Source: Sedimentisphaerales bacterium (GTDB lineage: Bacteria; Planctomycetota; Phycisphaerae; Sedimentisphaerales; Anaerobacaceae). From it: 64,000 nucleotides of DNA. Below are positions 49,838 to 58,357 of this stretch, piece by piece. Where the stretch lies: the NCBI GenBank assembly GCA_016931715.1, contig JAFGEF010000030.1:1-64000 (forward strand), given 5' to 3'. The number at the start of each line of letters is the position of its first letter. Position 1 is the stretch's first letter. The notes below the pieces were generated by a model. That model ran no database searches. It was given only the letters and a program-made list of their open reading frames with translations, and was not told the origin of the DNA. The position numbers and the translations under genes are program-made.

Positions 49838-50286
49838 GTGAAAAAATTCATTTTTTGTATTATTTTTACCGTGGCAGCCTGTGCGGGAACATTTATGGTT
49901 TTAGCGCAAACCAACAGAGGCGGCAGGTCCGGCAGGATACAGGCGCCAACCGCCAGAAGCAGCCGTAATGTACAAAACTTCAGCCGAAGCCCTTCAAGAC
50001 AAACTTTTTTCACTGAAAGCAGCTTGTCTGGATGGGAGATAGATCAGGAATTTTCTTCTGATTTATTCACTTTTGTACGAGTTATATATAGCTCCTCAGG
50101 TGGAATCCGCATTATATAGCTATTAATGACAACAATGACAGGATAATGGTTCTTATGAGTCTGAACACCGACACAGGAGACGGATGGGAACGTGAAGGCG
50201 AAAATGAATGGTTTTTCCATACTTTCTCCGAGTCACAGGCATACCCATTGGGAATAAATGTCTTATTTTTTATTATGACACATTAA
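49838..50286 (+). pseudogene. DUF4159 protein remnant (internal deletion and frameshift)
   Basis: The reading frame opens with GTG at 49838 after AGGAGG, with a signal peptide (VKKFIFCIIFTVAACAGTFMVLA). It reaches SSDLFTFVRVIYSSSGG, the start of a DUF4159 domain, then stops at 50119. In another frame the same stretch continues NDNNDRIMVLMSLNTDTGDG, WEREGENEWFFH, and AYPLGINVLFFIMTH, the C-terminus of DUF4159, ending at 50284-50286. The middle of about 100 residues is missing. DUF4159 proteins are secreted or membrane-linked proteins common in planctomycetes. This copy is probably dead, though the N-terminal 93 residues could still be made. Confidence 0.75.
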
Positions 50287-50296
50287 AAGGAATATT

Positions 50297-51004
50297 TTAG
50301 TAAGTTCGCCACAGGTCCCTTACAATCTCTTGCGCCTCAAGATGCCCGACGCTCCAGTCAAAATAAAGTATATTGCTGCCCCTTGCATGGCGATTAAGGG
50401 GAACTCGCCTGGTTGTACTTAAAGTGCCGTCGGCTAAATATGCCAAATCAGATTGCTGGCGAACGTCACAGGATTCAACTTCCTGCTGTGCTGCGTTGGT
50501 AATAATCGGTATCCAACTGCCATCTTCATAGTCAGTAAGGTATATCGACTTTGACGTATGTTTTAACGTCGTTATCTTAGTCGGCGTTCCAAGCTGATAA
50601 CCTGTCGTATCCTTTGCATTCGTAAATCCCCAGCCATTAATTACATAACAAATCGTCTGCTGCTTATTGGGATAACCCGGACAGCGATAGATTTTGACAT
50701 TGCGATAATCATTGTCAATAGGCTTTTGAGAAAGGTACGGCATGAAAGACTCGAACCATGGCGGATCAGTCTGGGCATATATAAGGCCTCGAGGCACTAA
50801 ATAGTCATTGCTCTCGGCATACATATTTGCCCCTACGCCTATCTGACGCAGGTTGCTTTGACAGGTAACCTGATATGCCTGCTTACGTACTTTTTGCAGG
50901 GCCGGCATCAATATCCCTAACAAAACCGCGATAATCGCAATAACCACAAGCAATTCTATCAAGGTAAAACCACATCTTTTTGATAAGTAAAATGACCGCT
51001 TCAT
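50297..51004 (-). CDS. prepilin-like protein with N-terminal methylation motif
   Basis: This 235-residue protein has the type IV/II pseudopilin signal: a short basic leader, then GFTLIELLVVIAIIAVLLGIL, cleaved after Gly and N-methylated on Phe. The C-terminus has HARGSNILYFDWSVGH, the H-x9-D pattern of the large planctomycete prepilin family. CRCxGY-like pairs occur in the middle. It is probably exported and membrane-associated; pilus or secretion genes are not adjacent. TAAGGAGG lies before the ATG. A TATAAT at 51084-51089 on the minus strand could be a -10 box. Confidence 0.9.
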   Translation of the reverse strand: MKRSFYLSKRCGFTLIELLVVIAIIAVLLGILMPALQKVRKQAYQVTCQSNLRQIGVGANMYAESNDYLVPRGLIYAQTDPPWFESFMPYLSQKPIDNDYRNVKIYRCPGYPNKQQTICYVINGWGFTNAKDTTGYQLGTPTKITTLKHTSKSIYLTDYEDGSWIPIITNAAQQEVESCDVRQQSDLAYLADGTLSTTRRVPLNRHARGSNILYFDWSVGHLEAQEIVRDLWRTY

Positions 51005-51211
51005 AATCAGCCTCCTTAAAGCTAAAACAACAAAATGAACTCAAATCATTTTATAATCAAAATTAATTATTCATTATATTAGTATTATACCAAAAAAAAC
51101 ACATAAAAAAACTTTTTTAAAAATTTATTCATTTTGAATTCATCAATATGCTTTAGATTGTACTCTTTAAGAGAATTCTGAATTGCTTTACGTTTGTGCA
51201 TGGCTCTTTAT

Positions 51212-51664
51212 TCATTTCCAGCGTGTACGCCTCATGCTTGCTGTTAAACACAGAAACTCCGCCGGATTATCTTCTGTGCCAATCTCGTCTTTCCACCACA
51301 AGCCGTACCTGTCATCAGATGTATGTTTCGGAGCATAAACATCATAAGGTTTTGCGCCAACATATAAACCACATTTTCCTAAAGACATGGAAAAATAAGG
51401 GAATATAAAAAAAGGGCTGCGCAGCACAAAAGAAGGCTTATCGCCCTGCCAGGCATTCTGGCCCCATTTATCAACAGGTGTTACAAGTTTTCCCCAAAGA
51501 ATTGAAAGTTTAATTCCAAAACCGTCCGGCTGATAATTTTTATCATCACTGTCATACCATAATCCATGTTCGTGACTGCCTATATGAAAGTCAAGACCTC
51601 CGACCTTCGGAACAGAAGAGCAGCCTGCGCAAAACAAAATTAAATAGAAAATTAAGTATTTCAT
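51212..51664 (-). CDS. small lipoprotein of unknown function
   Basis: This 150-residue protein has a lipoprotein signal peptide (MKYLIFYLILFCAGC; lipobox FCAGC). The mature part is rich in aromatic residues and glycines (GLDFHIGSHEHGLWYDSD, FFIFPYFSMSLGKCG), suggesting a beta-rich outer-membrane-associated protein. No family is recognised. It begins 49 bases after pheT on the same strand and may be co-transcribed. Confidence 0.7.
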   Translation of the reverse strand: MKYLIFYLILFCAGCSSVPKVGGLDFHIGSHEHGLWYDSDDKNYQPDGFGIKLSILWGKLVTPVDKWGQNAWQGDKPSFVLRSPFFIFPYFSMSLGKCGLYVGAKPYDVYAPKHTSDDRYGLWWKDEIGTEDNPAEFLCLTASMRRTRWK

Positions 51665-51713
51665 TCATTCATAAACCTAAACCTGAGTATCAAAATCCCC
51701 GAATCAAAATGAT

Positions 51714-53729
51714 TTAGGAATCACGCAGGACTGCTGCAACAGACTCAGCGAGGCTTTGAACAATTTCTTTCTGGAAAGCATCGACAGTTTCATGAGTTAG
51801 CGTGCCGTCCTCATCTCTGAATTGCAGTGACAATGTAACGCTTTTCCTGTCTGAAGGTATGCCTTTACCCCGATAAATGTCAGTGAAATTTACCTGCTCA
51901 AGTTCCAAAGAAGCCTTTTTCTGTACAGCCTTTACAATTTCAGACCAGGGAACTTGCTCATCGACTATAATAGATAAATCTCTCTGTATCGCCGGAAATC
52001 TGGGAATCGGTTTTACTTTCAACAGGCCCCTGTCCAATTGCAGCAAAAATTCAAAATCAATTTCAGCGGCGCAGGAAGTGATTTCCTTGAAATCGAATTT
52101 CTCTTTTATGCTTGAACCAGCCACTCCTGCTGTACCTATCGTTTGTGAATTAACCATAATCTGAGCGCCGGTCTGTGCCCATTTCAAATCCGCCGGTTTG
52201 AATTCAACATTCGCATCCCTGCTGATATTTCTTATGAGCCCTTCTATCACACCTGATAACTCGCGCAAATCTCCATCGCAAACCAAAGCGAGCTTCGTTT
52301 TCTCAACAGGCAATCCGTCACTCTTACCGGCAACAGGGACAAAAGTACCGGCAATTTCAAATATCCTGCATGGCAGATTTTTTGCATTTACGTTTGTCTG
52401 TAGAACGCCCATCAGAGAGCCTATAAGCGTTTGACGAAGCATATTAGCGCTTTTCCTCGATTCGTCTTTGACTGAAAGAAAAGCGGCATCAGGCTCATTG
52501 AAAAGCCCTGCAACGGAATTATCGGTAAAGCTCACGTTTATCGTCTCGTAAAAACCGCAGGCGTTCAGATATGTCACGACTGAATCGGTCAGCTTTTGCC
52601 TGGCATTGACTGGAGTCACTTCTATTTGGATTTTTTTCTCGGTGTGTACTTTATGATAGCCATACACCCTTGCGATTTCTTCGATTAAGTCAACTTCGCG
52701 ATCGACATCGCTGCGCCACGAAGGAACTGTACATGCTGCCGTATCGTTTTCAAGTCTTGGCTCGAACTTCAGCGCGCCAAGAATTCTTAAAACGTCTTCA
52801 CGAGGAATTTCGATTCCAAGGAGTTTCTTTAAGCGTGCCAGCCGCATATTTACTTTTAGAACAGGCTGTTTCTTCGGATATACATCGACAACACCTCTGG
52901 CAACTTTTCCGCCCGCCAATTGAGTTATCAACTGACATGTTCGCTGCGAAGCCCAGTCAACTTTTTCGATATCGACTATGCGTGCGAACCTGAAAGATGC
53001 TTCTGACGGCAGGCTCAATTTTCGCGCGGTTGTACGAACGATAACCGGGTCGAACCATGCATCTTCCAGCAAAATTTTTGTCGTAGATCCATCAACCTCG
53101 CTCGCAAGTCCGCCCATCACGCCTGCAATAGCAACGGGACTTTCTGCATCCGCAATTACCAGCATATCGGGATTCAAGTCGCACTTCGAGCCGTCTATGC
53201 TTACTATACGCTCACCGGCAATGGCTTTACGCACAATGATTTTTCCCTGTTTCAATTTATCATAATCGAAAGCGTGCGGGGGCTGGCCTGTTTCCAACAT
53301 CGCGTAATTGGTCGCATCGACAACATTATTAACGCTCCGCATTCCCGCCGCTTCGAGCCTCCTGACAATCCAGTCGGGAGATGGACCAATTTTTACTCCT
53401 TCGACAATCCGGGCGGTATATCTGCCGCATAATTCAGGCTCCCGAATTTCAACAGAAGCCAGTTTCGTGACGTCCGTGCCGGATTCATCCAGCTTTACGG
53501 CGGGGATTTTCAACTCTTTCCCGGTCGATACTGCAAGCTCGCGCGCAACCCCGATATAACCAAGACAATCGCCGCGATTGCTGGTTACTTCAATATCAAC
53601 AACGGTATCGTCATCGAGCTTTTCGATTCCCTCGCAGGGAAAACCTAAATCGCTGAGTATTTCAGCTATTTGTTCCGCACTAAGACCTGTCTCGATATAA
53701 TCATTCAGCCAATTTAAAGATATTTTCAT
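51714..53729 (-). CDS. pheT: phenylalanyl-tRNA synthetase beta subunit, short form without OB domain
   Basis: The beta subunit forms an alpha2-beta2 enzyme that charges tRNA-Phe. The 671 residues begin MKISLNWLNDYIETGLSAEQ, continue directly into TVVDIEVTSNRGDCLGYIGV, and include NNVVDATNYAMLETGQPPHAFDYD (B3/4 editing region), the B5 domain (MRLARLKKLLGI, WRSDVDREVDLIEEIARVYG), and a C-terminal ferredoxin-like FDX-ACB domain (FPAIQRDLSIIVDE). The EMAP/OB tRNA-binding insert of about 110 residues normally between residues 40 and 150 is absent; most bacterial PheT are near 800 residues. pheS is not next to it. Confidence 0.93.
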   Translation of the reverse strand: MKISLNWLNDYIETGLSAEQIAEILSDLGFPCEGIEKLDDDTVVDIEVTSNRGDCLGYIGVARELAVSTGKELKIPAVKLDESGTDVTKLASVEIREPELCGRYTARIVEGVKIGPSPDWIVRRLEAAGMRSVNNVVDATNYAMLETGQPPHAFDYDKLKQGKIIVRKAIAGERIVSIDGSKCDLNPDMLVIADAESPVAIAGVMGGLASEVDGSTTKILLEDAWFDPVIVRTTARKLSLPSEASFRFARIVDIEKVDWASQRTCQLITQLAGGKVARGVVDVYPKKQPVLKVNMRLARLKKLLGIEIPREDVLRILGALKFEPRLENDTAACTVPSWRSDVDREVDLIEEIARVYGYHKVHTEKKIQIEVTPVNARQKLTDSVVTYLNACGFYETINVSFTDNSVAGLFNEPDAAFLSVKDESRKSANMLRQTLIGSLMGVLQTNVNAKNLPCRIFEIAGTFVPVAGKSDGLPVEKTKLALVCDGDLRELSGVIEGLIRNISRDANVEFKPADLKWAQTGAQIMVNSQTIGTAGVAGSSIKEKFDFKEITSCAAEIDFEFLLQLDRGLLKVKPIPRFPAIQRDLSIIVDEQVPWSEIVKAVQKKASLELEQVNFTDIYRGKGIPSDRKSVTLSLQFRDEDGTLTHETVDAFQKEIVQSLAESVAAVLRDS

Positions 53730-53974
53730 AATAAAAAACCAACCATTTTAAACACAGATTAACACTGTTTTTTTCTGACACGGATTAACACCTGATTTAC
53801 ACTGATTATTTAGTACCACGACTCTGTCATTCTGAGCCTGTCGAAGAATCTAATAAAAATGGAAACTTCAACTTCTCCTGTATTCTGTATTCTGTATTCT
53901 TATTTAATAAACCATCCACTACCTTACAATCCAAAAGTGTTATTGTCAATGATTTTGAACTTTCCAGCCTGAAA
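53730..53974. repeat. noncoding stretch with dispersed repeat phrases
   Basis: No gene is seen apart from the start of the HicB-like ORF. The stretch contains short phrases AACACAGATTAACACTG, GACACGGATTAACACC and TATTCTGTATTCTGTATTC that behave like simple dispersed repeats. Similar phrases occur at 55.6 and 58.0 kb. Confidence 0.45.
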
Positions 53975-54139
53975 ATGGCTTTATATCAGGCAAAAATATC
54001 AATCGTACACAAAGCGGAAGAAGGAGGATACTGGGCGGAAATCCCCGCTATTCCCGGCTGCGTTACCCAGGGCGATTCGTTTGAAGAGCTTCTTACTAAT
54101 ATTTACGAAGATGCCGAAGCATGTTTATCTGTAGATTAA
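53975..54139 (+). CDS. HicB-like antitoxin, short orphan
   Basis: This 54-residue protein reads MALYQAKISIVHKAEEGG, YWAEIPAIPGCVTQGDSFEE, LLTNIYEDAEACLSVD, the partial RNase H-like fold of HicB antitoxins. It ends where most HicB proteins continue into a DNA-binding segment, so it is a short or truncated form. No HicA-like partner lies nearby. No strong ribosome-binding site is present. It could be a solitary UPF0150 protein or a relic. Confidence 0.65.
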   Translation: MALYQAKISIVHKAEEGGYWAEIPAIPGCVTQGDSFEELLTNIYEDAEACLSVD

Positions 54140-54256
54140 GTTATAAAAAATATTTTTCCCGCAAAGACGCAAAGAAAAATCTGAATATTTAAATTGTAAC
54201 GCACAACTTTAATTTCCCCCGTTAAGATTTTATCAACTTTCAAAGAATTTCGGTTC

Positions 54257-54799
54257 TCAATTTTTATAAGCCGTGAATACTGCTTCACGCCAACTTTTGA
54301 CTAATGAAAGCAGAGACTCCAAACTTTTAGTATTTAACCACAACATCTCTGCGGCTTTTATGCAAGGATACGAATCAGACTCTATTATTCCTACGGCTTG
54401 AAGTGTTGCAACGGTTTTTTTCCGACGACCAACCGCTGACCAACTTTCCCATTCGTCGTGATGTTTGTAGTAATTTGCAAGAGCGTCACAGAGCTCTAAA
54501 CTCGTAATTGTTTTCTCGGCTATTTTTTCACCATACCCTTTTAGTAAATGGTCTTTGGTTAGCCTGCTTTCAACTTTTGCAAATTGATTTATATCTGATA
54601 CAGTTCCAGCAATATAAGTTTGCGCTGTCACAAAAGCAATACCCAGTAAGTTCTCTGCGTGTTCCAGAGCGTCTTCTCTTTCATACTCTTCCCGTGAATC
54701 ATCTAAAATAATTTTCTCCAAATTTTTCAACGAGTCGGATATAGCCTGAAAAACTTGTCGAGTTGAAGACAGTCGCCAATCAATTTCATAAATATTCAA
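54257..54799 (-). CDS. hypothetical protein, helical
   Basis: This 180-residue soluble protein is mostly helical, with charged segments (EEYEREDALEHAENLLGIAF, KHHDEWESWSAVGRRKKTV). There is no signal peptide or membrane segment and I recognise no family. It stands alone between repeat-rich stretches, on the opposite strand from the HicB-like ORF. The compact all-helical nature would fit a small defense or HEPN-like protein, but no R-x4-6-H motif is seen, so I do not call it one. Confidence 0.55.
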   Translation of the reverse strand: MNIYEIDWRLSSTRQVFQAISDSLKNLEKIILDDSREEYEREDALEHAENLLGIAFVTAQTYIAGTVSDINQFAKVESRLTKDHLLKGYGEKIAEKTITSLELCDALANYYKHHDEWESWSAVGRRKKTVATLQAVGIIESDSYPCIKAAEMLWLNTKSLESLLSLVKSWREAVFTAYKN

Positions 54800-55151
54800 T
54801 TGAAATTCTCCGTGTGTTTTTCAAGATTTATGTTTTGTAAAAAAACACCCAACACTATTTATATTGATCCATATAAAAATCCTAATACCGTTTATATCAA
54901 TTTATAAGATACCTTTTCAATAATTTTCTTTACGGTCTTAATATTTACGACGTCAAGCTATGGTGTCAAAAAGGCATTTTTATTCATATATGGAAATATA
55001 ATATCACATAATCTTTTTTGTGACACATATTTATTAAGCTTATTTTATATTTTCTGGATATCTAATTATGAACACTATATATAATCGTATGTTAATGGAA
55101 TGCATGAGGTATATTCGTATTTCTTGAGCCACTTATTTAACATTGAAATTT
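54800..55151. other. AT-rich noncoding stretch
   Basis: I see no gene, tRNA or clear terminator here; it is very AT-rich. It may hold the promoter of the 180-residue hypothetical protein, but no convincing boxes stand out. Confidence 0.4.
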
Positions 55152-55379
55152 TTATTTTTTTATTATATATCCCTCATCTTTGATCATTTGTGAAAGGCTG
55201 AACATTTTACGAAACTCAGTAGCAAATGAATCTCGCATCCCAACATCTCTACAAAATTGTACTGCATCATACTCTCTAAATTCATCAGCGTAAAACAGTG
55301 AAAGGAAATGAAACATTGTAGTTTTCTTATTTCGCTTCCCTGCTTCCTCAATTTTTAAAGCAATTTCTTCTGTTGTCAT
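55152..55379 (-). CDS. small hypothetical protein
   Basis: This 75-residue soluble protein (MTTEEIALKIEEAGKRNKK ... MIKDEGYIIKK) is charged and likely helical. It has a good site (AGGAG, seven bases before ATG at 55379). No family is recognised. Its size and the neighbourhood suggest a small regulatory protein or an antitoxin-like partner, but no partner is adjacent. Confidence 0.6.
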   Translation of the reverse strand: MTTEEIALKIEEAGKRNKKTTMFHFLSLFYADEFREYDAVQFCRDVGMRDSFATEFRKMFSLSQMIKDEGYIIKK

Positions 55380-55543
55380 CGCTATCTCCTAAAAGTTGAC
55401 GACTATTAACTATGTATCATATTGTTTCCTTTTAGATGCTTACCCAAGAATGTTTCCTAAAGAAACGCTTGGCTTGTGAACACCTTTGGTAATTGTAAGA
55501 TTATATAAAGTTTTTACGTCTGACTGCTTCTGGTTATAAAATA

Positions 55544-55763
55544 TCGTTTTTTATCGAAAGGTCAATAAGAAAAGATGAGTAAGGCTTTTTTTATTGTAAG
55601 GATCGGGTATTGAATGTAAAATCGGGGCGATTGAAGATTAGGATACAGGACACAAAAGACAGAAGACAGAATATATAAACAGGATTACAGGATTACAGGA
55701 TTATTGGAATACAATATTATCTTTGTTATCCTGTTAATCCTGTCAAAATAATAAAAATCTGTG
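55544..55763. repeat. composite dispersed repeat, copy 1
   Basis: Part 1 is TCGAAAGGTCAATAAGAAAA followed by an AAGGC-T-rich run. Part 2 is a stretch ACAGAAGACAGAATATATAA then repeated AGGATTACAGGATT with its reverse complement AATCCTGTC further on. The same order recurs at 57886-58088. No gene occupies 55380-55872. Confidence 0.6.
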
Positions 55764-55831
55764 TTCATCAGTGAAATCTGTGTCAAAAAATTGGTTACGG
55801 CTCTTAGGTAGGCCGCCGGATTGTCTGGTAT

Positions 55832-55856
55832 GCGGGCAAGATGCCCGCGACACGAT
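55832..55856. repeat. short palindromic repeat, copy 2
   Basis: The segment GCGGGCAAGATGCCCGCGAC continuing with ACGAT is identical to 198-222. It sits 16 bases before the start of the PEGA-domain lipoprotein gene. Confidence 0.7.
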
Positions 55857-55872
55857 TTAAAAGGATTTTATA

Positions 55873-56274
55873 ATGAAAAAATATTATGTGCTGCTTTTAG
55901 GTATTTCAGGAATAATCTTTTCAGCGATATTCAGCGGCTGCGTCGAACGCGAGCTTACAATCAATACTTCGCCGCAGGGTGCGATGGTCGCGTTAAACGA
56001 TGAGCAAATCGGGCAATCTCCTGTTACAGTTTCATTCAACTGGTACGGCGATTATTATGTCAGATTAAACAAAGATGGTTATGAAACATTAAACACCCAC
56101 CAAATGTTAAAAGGTCCCTGGTACGACCATTTCCCATTCGATTTCTTTGCGGAAGTCCTCTGGCCTGCAAGAATTGTCGATTCCTATGAATGGACTTTCG
56201 AGCTGACAGAAAAGAAAGAATTAAACAGAGAAGACCTGATCCAGAAAGCCGAGGAACTTAAAAAAGAACTTTAA
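55873..56274 (+). CDS. PEGA-domain lipoprotein
   Basis: This 133-residue lipoprotein has a signal peptide and lipobox (FSGC, cysteine near residue 23). The mature part starts with a PEGA-type beta domain, ELTINTSPQGAMVALNDEQI then GQSPVTVSFNWYGDYYVRL, typical of surface proteins. The segment after it (WYDHFPFDFFAEVLWPARIV) and a charged helical C-terminus belong to a subfamily seen in planctomycetes. It is probably anchored to the outer membrane. AAAGGA lies seven bases before ATG. Confidence 0.85.
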   Translation: MKKYYVLLLGISGIIFSAIFSGCVERELTINTSPQGAMVALNDEQIGQSPVTVSFNWYGDYYVRLNKDGYETLNTHQMLKGPWYDHFPFDFFAEVLWPARIVDSYEWTFELTEKKELNREDLIQKAEELKKEL

Positions 56275-56407
56275 TAATTCCAGATCAGACATAACCGAAC
56301 TATTTAGTTTTAATAAATTTTAACAGGAAGACTCTTTGTGATGATTGTGACACTTTAAATCAAATGTGGCTATGGGGCATCAAATGGATTTCTTTTTTAG
56401 AGCTTTA

Positions 56408-56905
56408 TTATATTGATTTTTTAATTGTTCCTTCGCAACTTAAAGTCATACATTCTTTTTCATTTGCAAAAAAAGTACAAGGTGTCCATTCGTCGCAAGC
56501 TAAAAATCTTTGAAAGCCATAAACTTCCCAACCGAATTCTGTTTTATTTTCTTTATCAACATGATCATGTTTATATTGAAATCTATTAATAAATATTTCA
56601 TCGCTTGGATAGTACCATGATCCACTAATTAAGTTTATTATCCGATCCTTTTCCATTTTTTCAAAAAAGGATATATCGAGATTTGGGGCATTGTTAAAGG
56701 CTCGATTTTCTCTCTCGCATTCAGTAAGACTCATTTCTTCTACGTCCTTCCCAATCTTTTTTAAATCATTTCTAATGCTATTTAATTCATTATTCAAATC
56801 TTCGATTTGAGTAACAATTTCTCTATGATCTCGTTTCCTATCACTTTCCACCGATAATAGGTCAATAATTAAAATAATTAATAGAATTAATATTATGGTT
56901 AGCAT
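56408..56905 (-). CDS. hypothetical membrane-anchored protein with coiled coil
   Basis: This 165-residue protein begins with one hydrophobic segment (MLTIILILLIILIIDLL), then a coiled-coil region (IVTQIEDLNNELNSIRNDLK), then a soluble domain with several tryptophans (SGSWYYPSDEIF, FGWEVYGFQRF). No family is recognised. Very high A+T and its isolated position resemble the other accessory genes of this stretch. It is about 80 bases from the DUF1780-like gene and may be co-transcribed with it. Confidence 0.55.
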   Translation of the reverse strand: MLTIILILLIILIIDLLSVESDRKRDHREIVTQIEDLNNELNSIRNDLKKIGKDVEEMSLTECERENRAFNNAPNLDISFFEKMEKDRIINLISGSWYYPSDEIFINRFQYKHDHVDKENKTEFGWEVYGFQRFLACDEWTPCTFFANEKECMTLSCEGTIKKSI

Positions 56906-56985
56906 TATATTTTGTGTCCTAATTTCTAAAAATCAGAGAAGCATGCTCATACCACGTGCTAACTTGTTTTGCTAAATGATACAAG

Positions 56986-57621
56986 TCAACTTAAATCAAA
57001 AAGACCAGACTTTTTCCATTCATTTTTAATTTTACCTACTACATTTCTTAAAAAGACAGGTGCACTCTCAGAAGCAAAGAAAGTGAATGCCAAAGAATTA
57101 CTCACTATTGAGACTGATCGCCAACCTTGTTTTATCATTCCTGATGAATCGACAGGAATATCCTCATCATCGAGATGGTAGCCATTTAAATTAAGGTAGA
57201 CCATCAGATCTAATGTTGAACAGAGATTTTCACTATAATTTCTTGCGTACTTCTCAATGAAGCTAGTCACCCTATCACAAACTTCCTTGATGGTTAATGG
57301 CCGCGGAGGATTATAGGATTCTTTCAGATCAGAAAGCTTTTTAGCAGTTTTGAGTTTTTTTAATAATTTCTTATACTCTTCATGTCGTCTTCGATTATCG
57401 TCCAGATATTCTTTAATTTCAAAGTTTGCCCCATTAAAATATATATCAGGAGGGTCAGTTTCATTAATATGTAAATCTGACACTTTAAATCCAATGCCGA
57501 GACAACGCAGAAAGGCAGTACATACAGATCGTTCTCTATCGGGCTTTTTTCCACATGAAAAGAATCTTATAGATTCTTCAGTTTCAGAAATCAACTGCTT
57601 TATTATTTCTATTTCGTCCAT
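56986..57621 (-). CDS. DUF1780-like putative endonuclease-fold protein
   Basis: This 211-residue protein matches the layout of DUF1780 proteins. The N-terminal part reads RERSVCTAFLRCLGIGFK, followed by TDPPDIYFNGANFEIKEYLD, which keeps the D-x-x-x-x-x-x-x-F-E-I pattern of a PD-(D/E)xK-like nuclease core. The middle is helical and basic. The C-terminal half reads CSTLDLMVYLNLNG and KQGWRSVSIV. DUF1780 has been annotated as a putative endonuclease; its function is unproven. It lies in the accessory stretch. Confidence 0.65.
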   Translation of the reverse strand: MDEIEIIKQLISETEESIRFFSCGKKPDRERSVCTAFLRCLGIGFKVSDLHINETDPPDIYFNGANFEIKEYLDDNRRRHEEYKKLLKKLKTAKKLSDLKESYNPPRPLTIKEVCDRVTSFIEKYARNYSENLCSTLDLMVYLNLNGYHLDDEDIPVDSSGMIKQGWRSVSIVSNSLAFTFFASESAPVFLRNVVGKIKNEWKKSGLFDLS

Positions 57622-57885
57622 TTTATTATCACTCTAACATTAATTAGATTAAAACGTACTAAACACCGTTGGCTTTTCCACCAAAGGCGCAATAAAACCT
57701 GCTGGTTAAATGACTTGCCGACCATCCAGGCATTTATTTCGGATTGTTTTGTGGATCAGCACAAGAATCTCTCGACTTTTTCTCACGATTTTGTATAACA
57801 TCTTTCTTTTTTCAGACATAACCATAGCTTTTACCGATTTTCAGGTATCTATAAGTTTAACTTTTGACTCCTTTTGTCTATTAGA
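57622..57885. other. noncoding stretch upstream of the DUF1780-like gene
   Basis: No gene or RNA is recognisable in this part of the gap 57622-58165; the second half of the gap is a composite repeat. The region should include the DUF1780 promoter on the minus strand, but I see no clear boxes. Confidence 0.4.
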
Positions 57886-58088
57886 GTAATGTTTTTTCTC
57901 GAAAGGTCAATAAGAAAAAATGGAAAGGCATTTTTTATTGAAAAGCGCGGCTAACGCAGGTAAAATCATATAAACAGAACACAGAATACAGAAGACAGTA
58001 GGCAGAATATATAGACAGGATTACAGGATTTGTATTGATATTTTATACCTGTTTTTCCTGTTATACTGTCGAAATAAAAAATCTGTGT
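57886..58088. repeat. composite dispersed repeat, copy 2
   Basis: The same ordered parts as at 55544-55763 are present: TCGAAAGGTCAATAAGAAAA, then ACAGAAGACAGTAGGCAGAA with ACAGGATTACAGGATTTG, and the closing AAATCTGTGTT phrase. Copies differ by substitutions and short gaps. Confidence 0.6.
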
Positions 58089-58165
58089 TTGAAATAATTT
58101 AGATAAGTGGTGGGGTAGAAACCCATTCTACAAATCTAATCAGTCAGCTTAAACATGAGAAATAT

Positions 58166-58357
58166 ATGGCTATTTTGAAACTTGACAAGCATGATGAAAA
58201 AAAGGAAATCGAATTCGAGCTGAAATATCTCGCGTCTTTGACAACACGCCAGCGATTTGAATTGATGTTCGAAAAAACACAGCAATTAAGAAGCTTAAAT
58301 AAAAAGCGATATGCAAACAGAAAAACTACTCAAATTATTAAAAGAAAACCGCGTTAA
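58166..58357 (+). CDS. small protein overlapping the nucleotidyltransferase gene
   Basis: This 63-residue basic, helical protein reads MAILKLDKHDEKKEIEFELK then YLASLTTRQRFELMFEKTQQ. Its last 47 bases overlap the start of the nucleotidyltransferase gene in another frame, implying translational coupling. It has no recognised domain. The pairing suggests a small partner or antitoxin-like protein. Confidence 0.6.
   Translation: MAILKLDKHDEKKEIEFELKYLASLTTRQRFELMFEKTQQLRSLNKKRYANRKTTQIIKRKPR

Noticed and set aside
54257-54799. HEPN-domain toxin
   Set aside because: The protein is helical and lies in accessory DNA, but the R-x4-6-H motif is not found.
55680-55745. CRISPR-like array from repeated AGGATTACAGGATT
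   Set aside because: The units are short, adjacent and without spacers; it is a simple dispersed repeat.
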